Assembly: GCF_028583425.1 (NCBI RefSeq)
Contig: NC_072790.1
Coordinates: 160,078,397 to 160,142,396 of the forward strand
Length of the DNA: 64,000 nucleotides
DNA from: Eublepharis macularius
Lineage: Eukaryota; Chordata; Lepidosauria; Squamata; Eublepharidae
Reading direction: 5' to 3'
Shown here in pieces: positions 57,159 to 64,000 of the stretch. Below the pieces are notes generated by a model. It had not been told where the DNA came from and did not search any database. It saw only the letters and a list, made by a program, of their open reading frames with translations. Positions within the stretch are counted from its first letter, which is position 1, and the number at the start of each line of letters is the position of its first letter. A program made the position numbers and the translations under genes.

Positions 57159-58943
57159 TCATGGTAACACATTCATTTTAACTGCCGCTATTCTTCCCAG
57201 CCATGACAGATTTAGTTTATTCCATTTAATCAAGTCTCTATCAATCTGTTGCCATAGCTTTTCATAGTTATTCTTAAATAAATCGATATTTTTCGCAGTT
57301 AACTCAATTCCAAGATATTTAACTTTATGTGTTACTTCACAATCAGTAAGTTCCATTAATTCTTGTTGCTTTTGTTTAGTTATATTCTTGCATAGTATCT
57401 TTGATTTCTTCTTGTTAACATAAAATCCAGCCAGATCTCCGAACTCTTTTATCTTATCAAGCAACTTCGGCATGTTTTGTATTGGATCTTCCACTATAAC
57501 CATCACATCATCCGCAAAAGCTCTAACCTTGTAGGTAAATTCTTTAATCCTTATGCCTCTTATAGTATCATCTTCTCGTATTTGAATCAATAACAGTTCC
57601 AAAATCAAAATGAACAACAATGGAGATAATGGACACCCCTGTCTTGTACCCTTTCTTATTTCCAATTTTTTTGTTAAATCGTCATTTACTACAATTGCCG
57701 CACATTGGTCTCTGTATATTGCTTTTACTGCTTGAATAAAATCTTTTCCCATTTGTAGCCTTTCCATTGTAGCAAACATAAAATTCCAGTTCAAATTATC
57801 AAAAGCTTTTTCTGCATCCACAAAGAAGAAACCAACTTCTTTTTCACAATGTTTATCATAGTATTCTATAGCATTTACTACAGTTCTCAAATTGTCTCTA
57901 ATTTGCCTGTTTGGAAGGAACCCTGCCTGCTCTTCTGCAATGTACTCGACTAACCAGTCCTTTAATCTCCCCGCCAAAATTTTTGCAAAAATTTTGTAAT
58001 TATTTAACAATGAAATAGGACGATAGTTCTTGACATTACTTAAATCTTGATTTTCTTTTGGTATCAATGATATGTTGGCCTCATTCCAAGACTCTGGTAT
58101 CTTTTGTCCTTTTAAAATTTCATTCATTACCACTTTCAAAAAAGGTGCCAGTTCATTCACCAATAGTTTATAGAACCTAGCCGTAATTCCGTCTGGGCCT
58201 GGTGCCTTCCCTAATTTAGTCGTCCGAATAGCCTCTTTTATTTCCATCTCTGTTATTTCTGCATTCAACTTTTCCTTCCATTTTTCTGATAATATTGGTA
58301 AATTAATCTTGTTCAAATATTGATCAATAGTGTCCAAATTCACTTCTTTTCTTTGATACAGTTTTGCATAATACTTTAAAAAGGCTCTGCTAATAGCCAA
58401 TTGATCTGTTAACATCTTGCCATCTTCTTGGATCTTGGTTATTACTTTTTTCTCCCTTTTCTTTTTCAGTTGCCATGCTAAATATTTCCCAGGTTTATTC
58501 GCACCTTCAAATGACTTTTGATTCAATTTTTTCAGTTCCCACTCTAATTCTTTATTGTTCATTACTCTCAACTGTTCTTGCAAAATTTTTATTTCTTGAT
58601 ACAACTTCTTCTTCCCTGGTCTTTTCTTTAATTGTAATTCCTTGGCCTTTATCTTTTCCATAATTTCTTGCCTTTTTTCTTCTTTTCTCCTCTTATCTCT
58701 TGCATTTAAATCCATTAAAGTTCCTCTAATCACTGCTTTATAAGTGTCCCAAACTTTGTGCGTTGAAACATCTTTATTTAAGTTGTATGGTATAAAGAAT
58801 TTGGTCTCTCTTTGTAGTAGCACTATATTTTCTTCTAATTGCAGCAAATCTTCATTTATCCTCCATCCTCGTCTTTTGGTGCCTTTCCCAAATTTCCACA
58901 TTACTGGGTTATGATCTGAGCCTACTTTAGGCATTACTTCCAC
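57159..58943 (-). CDS. L1 ORF2, reverse transcriptase part (594 codons)
   Basis: Starts at the end of the endonuclease (MPKVGSDHNPVMWKFGKGTK) and covers reverse transcriptase: KAPGPDGITARFYK, YRPISLLNNYKIFAKILAGR, FFFVDAEKAFDNLNW (motif A), GTRQGCPLSPLLFILILE (motif B) and FADDVMVIVE (motif C). It ends at a TGA at 57161-57159, probably a decayed CGA; the same frame continues into the L2 ORF. Confidence 0.88.
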   Translation of the reverse strand: MEVMPKVGSDHNPVMWKFGKGTKRRGWRINEDLLQLEENIVLLQRETKFFIPYNLNKDVSTHKVWDTYKAVIRGTLMDLNARDKRRKEEKRQEIMEKIKAKELQLKKRPGKKKLYQEIKILQEQLRVMNNKELEWELKKLNQKSFEGANKPGKYLAWQLKKKREKKVITKIQEDGKMLTDQLAISRAFLKYYAKLYQRKEVNLDTIDQYLNKINLPILSEKWKEKLNAEITEMEIKEAIRTTKLGKAPGPDGITARFYKLLVNELAPFLKVVMNEILKGQKIPESWNEANISLIPKENQDLSNVKNYRPISLLNNYKIFAKILAGRLKDWLVEYIAEEQAGFLPNRQIRDNLRTVVNAIEYYDKHCEKEVGFFFVDAEKAFDNLNWNFMFATMERLQMGKDFIQAVKAIYRDQCAAIVVNDDLTKKLEIRKGTRQGCPLSPLLFILILELLLIQIREDDTIRGIRIKEFTYKVRAFADDVMVIVEDPIQNMPKLLDKIKEFGDLAGFYVNKKKSKILCKNITKQKQQELMELTDCEVTHKVKYLGIELTAKNIDLFKNNYEKLWQQIDRDLIKWNKLNLSWLGRIAAVKMNVLP

Positions 58944-59590
58944 ATCTTTAGTCCATACCGCCAGATCTTTAGAGGCCCAGATCGTATCAATTCTTGATAA
59001 TGTCGAGTGTCTCGCCGAATAGAACGTGTATTGTTTTGTTTTAGGATTAATTCTTCTTCATACATCTTCCAAATTTTCCTGATCTTTAATCTCAAAAAAG
59101 GATTTTGGCAAAAGTCCTTTTTTGTGAGCACCTTTCGTTTTTTTATCATCGTCCAAATTTGTTACTCCATTAAAGTCACCTGCCAAAATTATTTGAGCAT
59201 ATGTTAGTCCATCCAGTTGGTTCTGTAAATGTTTAAAAAAGTTCTCTTTAGCACCATTAGGTGCATAAATCCCAATCAAAAGTATTTTCTTTGTATTCCA
59301 AATTATTTCCACTGCTATATATCTAGCTTCCGCATCATTTAAAATCATTTTTGGTTGCAGCTCATCTTTAATATACAAAACAACTCCTCTTTTTTTCTGG
59401 TTTGACGCAGCTGCAAATTCTTTCCCCAGTTTAGCAAATTTTAAATATTTCACATCCTGTTTCCTAATGTGTCTCCTGCAGACAAATTATATTACAGTGT
59501 TGTTTGGATAGCCAGTGGAAAGTGGTTTTATGTTTAGAAGGTGAGTTCAGTCTGTTTACATTCCAAGATATGATTTTACACTCCATGGTC
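58934..59590 (-). CDS. L1 ORF2, endonuclease part (frame-broken)
   Basis: APE-type endonuclease in at least three frame segments: ISWNVNRLNSP and ICLQETH near 59570-59460, GVVLYIKDELQPK and LAGDFNGVTN in 59453-59058, and the final part through 58934. Several small frameshifts and a stop break it. Confidence 0.75.
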
Positions 59591-59707
59591 AAATTTTAGA
59601 TCTTTTGGGTCTTTTTCATAGTCCTTTAGGAACATTTCCATCTCATGTCCAGATCTGAGTGTTCTTTTGATCTCACGAAATTCAAAGCTCAATCCTTCTG
59701 GTATTTC

Positions 59708-60371
59708 TCATCTATATCTAATGTTCAGTTCTTTCAGCATTTGTATGAGTTCTCTGTATTTCTTCCTCTCCAACAAAACCCCCCTAGGCAGTTCCTTCAT
59801 TATTCTCACTCTTTTTCCATCAATTTCCAGAGGGTTTTGAAATTGCTTACTCACAATCTCTTCTCTTGTTCTTTTTGTTGTAAATTGGACTATTGTATCT
59901 CTTGGTAAATTTTTTTGTGCTGCATATTTTGAGTTGATTCTGTATGTCACAGCTAGAAAGGCTGCCACCTCATCCAATTCTTTGTTCAAAAATTCTGCTA
60001 GTATTTCTGAAATCTGCTCTTGGGTTGATTTCCCTTCCACTTCTGGGACTCCGCGAAATCTGAGTCGTTTTTCCATATGTTTACATTCCACCACGGCCAT
60101 TTTTCCTTTCAAACCCTTGGTTTCTATCTTGTGTGATACAGCCAGCTTGTCAGTTTCATCTTCCACTGTTTTAACTTTCTGCTGTCGATTGTAATTCTTT
60201 CTTGACCTCATCAGTATTTTTAACCAGCTCCACCATCTCTGATTTAAAAGTCTCTTTAAGCTCCTTAATGTCCTTCACAATCTCTTGCATCATATCTTTG
60301 ATCTCCTTATTCCCCTCTGTGACTTTTTTATCGAGACTGTCCAGCGCCGTTTGCCATTCTTTCTTCGACAT
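59708..60371 (-). CDS. L1 ORF1 (frame-broken)
   Basis: Coiled-coil N-terminus (MSKKEWQTALDSLDKKVTEG, rich in Lys/Glu heptads), then after a frameshift near 60180 an RRM-like part (MEKRLRFRGVPE) and the C-terminal domain with MKELPRGVLLERKKYRELIQ. In the family it is an RNA-binding trimer needed for retrotransposition. Confidence 0.8.
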
Positions 60372-62427
60372 CGTGGGGCTTGCTTTGCCTCACTCCCATG
60401 AGTCTGCTCTTTTCCTTAGCTCCGTGGCGTGGCTGATTTACTTTTCTCGGTATAAACGTCAAATTTTAACAAAAACTTTAAAATTAGCAATCCTAGTGTC
60501 CAAAATGTCGGGTGTCTTTTCTCTATGGTTTTTACTTGAAGTGTATGCCCTTTCCCTTATCCAAAATGTCCTACTTCCGCCCAATTTGAGGTCAAGCCCT
60601 TTCCCTTCTCCAAAATGGCGTTCTTCCTTTTCTGGTTCTTCAAAGGCCGCTTCCAGCCAGTCTCTCTGTTGTACTGACGCACTCCCGGTTCCTCTTCTCG
60701 GCTCAGAGTTTCTCGCAATTTTTCAGCGTTCTCACACTTCGCTATCTCTTTCAAGCCGCAGGTATGTAAACAATAATCTATTTTCCGCGTTAGCTCTTCT
60801 CTAAAAAGTTCTTTTTTCTCAATTACTTTGCCGGAACATTCACAGTAAATTTTTAAGTCTATTGCAATTTTTATCTTCTACTTTAATTCAGTTCTTTTAC
60901 CAATTTTCTTCTCAAAAAGAGAGAGAGCAATCTTTACCTTATTAGTCCTTCTTTGCGGGTTGTAATAGCTGTTTCAGTAATTAAAATGATCCAGTTTTCC
61001 CAATTTGGTGCTGAAGCTTGGGTACGGAGGTCTTAAGCCAAAAACTTGACTCCAGAGCTGCTGCAGAGATCTTTCCCACCCGTCTTCGAGCAGGACCTCA
61101 AGGCTGGGTGGGTTATCATTGCGTAGATCCCCCCCCCACAGCCGAGATCAACTCACCCTCGGGGTCTTAAGCGTACTTGCCTGTTCTATGCCTGAGAACA
61201 GGGGGCTGTGGGTGATCTGCACCCCACTAGCCCTTTCAAACAGCAGCACGGACAGCTCAGCTCCCCGAGCTGCGTCAGCCCTCCATGATCCCCAAGCCGG
61301 AAGTCCGATACTTTGCAGAATTTGGATTTTCCATGCTCACTGCATTCTACTCACCCTTTTTTGGCCATGCTGGGAATGTTTTCCCACTTCAGGGACTCTG
61401 TCTTAATATCAATGCCTCTGCTTCCCGATGCTACCAGACCCCCTGTGTAGAAATCAGGTATAGCACTGTGATATAGCACCTCTGAAACTGACCATGTGGC
61501 TACTGAACCCACAAGACCCTCTTTCTCCAAAGAGGTGAACCAGGCCATTTTGAATACCTGCAAAATGGTATTTTTGGTATCTTATGGTCACAAGCGGAAT
61601 TGATTCCTAATATGGTTAGAACTTAAAGGACTATCAACCTCCCCCTGACCATTGCAACTAATTTTAGTACTTACTATGACTTCATAACCAGGACCAATTT
61701 GTGTCTTCTATTAAAGTAAAATTAGCTGCCATATCAGCCTTTCATGGGAGGGTTGACAACATATTTTCTTCTACCATATTTCTTGTGTTTCTCAGGAATA
61801 TCTTTGATACCCTTCCTCTGAGAATCCCTCTTGTTCCTTTATGGAGTCTCCTGCTGGTTCTCTCAATTAAGATTAACACCCTTTGAACATATGCTTTCCT
61901 GCCCCTTCCCCTCTTATCTCAGAAGGTGGCATTTATGGTTGCTGTAACATTGGCCAGAGATGGGAGGAATTCATGACCCTACGGCCAACTCCCCATTTAC
62001 TCAATTCTTCCAAATAAAGTTGACTGGCACATCAGCCTCAAATTCCGCCCAGAGGTGGTGTCAAAACTTCGCCTACAACAAAAAGAGTTATGCCACCTGT
62101 TTTTCCCTTAATGCTGCTTTTGTAGCAGAACATAACTTGCACAGGTTGAATATGAAGAAGGAATTTTTTTATCAGTTAGAAAAACCAAAGCATTCACAAA
62201 CCTGAATGCTCTCTTATGTGTTATTCTGGACTCCATAAGGGTCTCGCAAGTCCTTCCAAACCTTCTGTGGATGGATAGTGACAGTTAAACTCTGCTCCAA
62301 TGAGGTGAAGATCACTTGAACCATGGTGATCAGAATATACTCAGCTATGATACAAGCCTCATTGGCAGCTTTCTCACAAAGGGTCCCTCTTCAGCACATC
62401 TGTCAGGCTGCCATGTGGTATGCAGCT

Positions 62428-63058
62428 GATAAATTAAATTATATTAGATTTATATTCCGCCCTCCCCACACTAGCAGGCTCAGGGCGGATTACAATTTAC
62501 ATACATTTAAAATACATCTAACAATTTACAGTTTAAAATTATAAATATATAAACATCCTAACATTTAAAATACATATATATACATACAAGTGTACACAGC
62601 GGCATAATAAAATGCACTATACACATACACAAGGCACCTCCCTTTCACCTTCACCAGAGCATTTACTGTGAAACTCAACAGATGGAGGATGTTGCTAGTG
62701 GAGAGGGCACAACCATGCTCGACTGAACAGGGTGCCTCCGCCTAGTATCAACCATACGCCTGGCGGAACAGCTCTGTCTTACAGGCCAGGCGAAAAGACA
62801 ATAAATCCTGCTGGGCCCTGGTCTCATTAGACAGAGCATTCCACCAGGCTGGGGCCAGGACCGAGAAAGTCTTGGTCCTGGTTGACGCCAGGCAGGCCTC
62901 CCTGGGGCCAGGGACCTTCAGCAGATGTTTTCCATTAGAGCGAAGGGTCCTCTGACACTCATATGGGGAGAGGCGGTCCCGCAGATATGCCGGTCCCTGT
63001 CTGCATAGGGCTTTATAGGTTAATACCAGAACCTTGAACCTGATTCAGTACTCTACTG
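62428..63058 (-). mobile_element. L2-clade LINE 3' end inserted in the DIRS fossil
   Basis: Minus-strand copy of the same family as 54541-57135: CGCCAGGC..GACAGAGC and CCAGGCTGGGGCCAGGACCG blocks match it closely, and the 3' end AGGGCGGAATATAAATCTAA lies at about 62446-62465. 5'-truncated. Confidence 0.8.
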
Positions 63059-63219
63059 GTATAACTTAGTAAAGCACTGCGCTGTCGACACAAATACCAA
63101 AAAAGTGTCAGCAGTGGGAACAGCTGTCCTGCATTGGTAGACTGACCTACACACACCCTCCTCCACTGGGGAGTAGCTTGCTAAACTTCCGGTGTGGGAC
63201 TGCACAGAAGACCAACAAT

Positions 63220-63470
63220 GAAAACAGTGTTGCACTTACCTGTAACTGTTCGTCTAGTGTCTTCTGTGCAGGCACACATTCCCTCTCTCCTGCTCTGCTG
63301 TGTGTTTGTTTTTTATGTATTATACATTTAGCAGCTCAGCACCACCTTGTGGACTTTTAGAGCTAGAGACTCTGTTCTGGTCAGCAGGCCTGCACATACG
63401 GAGTCCCAATGTGTGCCTGCACAGAAGACAGTAGATGAACAACAGTTACAGATAAATGCAACACTGCTTA
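63220..63470. repeat. Inverted repeat at the end of the DIRS fossil
   Basis: Left arm CAGTGTTGCACTTACCTGTA..CTTCTGTGCAGGCACACATT and right arm its near-complement, about 62 bases each, around about 120 bases of spacer. Confidence 0.7.
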
Positions 63471-63471
63471 T

Positions 63472-63515
63472 CACTGGTCTAATCCAGTAGGGCTCTTCTT
63501 ATGTTCTTACGTGTT
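63472..63515 (+). mobile_element. CR1-like 3' tail fragment
   Basis: TGGTCTAATCCAGTAGGGCT CTTCTTATGTTCTTA matches the usual amniote CR1 3' end. Confidence 0.5.
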
Positions 63516-63559
63516 TTGGAATGTCTTAAATATTTTCTTATGGATCAAACTCAGAGTTA

Positions 63560-64000
63560 CTGAGTTTAGTATCATCAGCATAGAACTTGTCCTGTAGAGT
63601 TCCTCGGAGTTTAGCTTTAGCTATTTAATCTTTATGGAAAGCCCTTGGGTGAGATTATCTGTGGATTTAGAGTTGGGTGTCATCAATATGCCAATGCTAC
63701 TTGCCTCTGTATTTCTTTGTCTGGACCACCTGATACTGCCATATCAATGCTAAGCCAGTGCCTGGCTGCTATAGTGAAGTGACTGAGAGTGAAATTGAAT
63801 CCTGACAAAACAGATGATGTTGGTTGGTAAGGCTGTGTTCTTAAGAGGGTGTTGTGTTTTCCACATTTGACAGGACTCAGATGACCCTAGCTAACTTGGT
63901 TAAGAGACTGGGTATTATAGTAGATCCAGCATTATTGCTGAAAAAGCAGGAGTTTGGCAGTGAAAAAATGGTATGTCCTTTATCCTTTTAGCACAAACGA
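63560..64000 (+). mobile_element. L2-clade LINE fragment running off the window
   Basis: The decayed frame contains the HQYADDT-like block near 63685 and the KLNPDKT block near 63795, as in the L2 ORF at 54735-57155. It continues past 64000. Confidence 0.65.

Larger units (their letters stand above)
57136..61309 (-). mobile_element. L1 LINE with 5' UTR, ORF1 and most of ORF2; 3' end missing
   Basis: Read from the high coordinate: a GC-rich 5' UTR (about 61309-60372), ORF1 (60371-59708, one frameshift near 60180), ORF2 from about 59590 to 57136. The 3' third of ORF2, the 3' UTR and the A-tail are absent, which is the reverse of normal L1 truncation; the L2 copy stands in their place. Confidence 0.85.
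61690..63480 (+). mobile_element. DIRS-type retroelement fossil, tyrosine recombinase region, split by an L2
   Basis: Segments at about 61700-61890, 61940-62110, 62225-62427 and 63062-63190 read like successive parts of the tyrosine recombinase of DIRS elements, including a decayed His-Ser-Thr-Arg region near 62335. After it, 63220-63285 and 63404-63470 are inverted copies, as expected near DIRS ends. It is broken in many places and old. An L2 3' end (62428-63058) lies within it. Confidence 0.6.

Overview
The window is vertebrate nuclear DNA, most likely from a squamate reptile (lizard or snake). The evidence is two single-copy host genes with vertebrate exon structure, embedded in a repeat mix typical of squamates: BovB/RTE LINEs with a 5S-Sauria-type SINE sharing their tail, L2-type LINEs with a tRNA-headed SINE sharing theirs, L1, CR1, several hAT families, a Ty3/gypsy LTR element, a DIRS-type fossil and a probable Penelope-like remnant. 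The species cannot be fixed from the sequence alone.

Host genes. DPY30 lies on the minus strand (coding 11425 down to 7451, four coding exons, 99 codons, complete). SPAST (spastin) lies on the plus strand (coding exons 1-11 of an expected 17, from 15543 to 50850, 467 codons), and its last exons lie beyond position 64000. The two genes are divergent, with 4.1 kb between start codons, and two CpG-rich blocks (about 12760-13260 and 15240-16080) are the likely promoters. This DPY30-SPAST head-to-head order matches human chromosome 2p22. The junction phases are consistent throughout. The coding sequence carries the spastin membrane hairpin, MIT domain, microtubule-binding linker, Walker A, pore loop 1 and Walker B. 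The SPAST leader has a 20-codon uORF whose TGA directly abuts the first ATG, and a second, better-context ATG whose frame overlaps the main start. Both should favour the shorter spastin made from Met93 (Met87 in human).

Layout: 1-7.2 kb intergenic, with a young 5'-truncated L1 carrying a perfect 15-bp target duplication and old hAT copies; 7.2-13.2 kb DPY30, with a BovB copy in its last intron; 13.3-15.2 kb short repeats; 15.3-50.9 kb SPAST exons and introns. Intron 3 holds a 5.5-kb Ty3/gypsy element with both LTRs. Intron 4 holds an 808-bp near-perfect fold-back element and a hAT nested inside a palindromic MITE. Intron 6 holds a 1.3-kb non-autonomous hAT. From 51 kb to the end, intron 11 is almost wall-to-wall transposons (L2, SINE, probable Penelope-like, CR1, BovB, an L2 fused in frame to an L1, a DIRS fossil split by an L2, and another L2).

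I found no clearly new gene system. The most unusual items are the L1-L2 in-frame junction, the large fold-back element, the nested MITE/hAT pair and the SPAST leader architecture.
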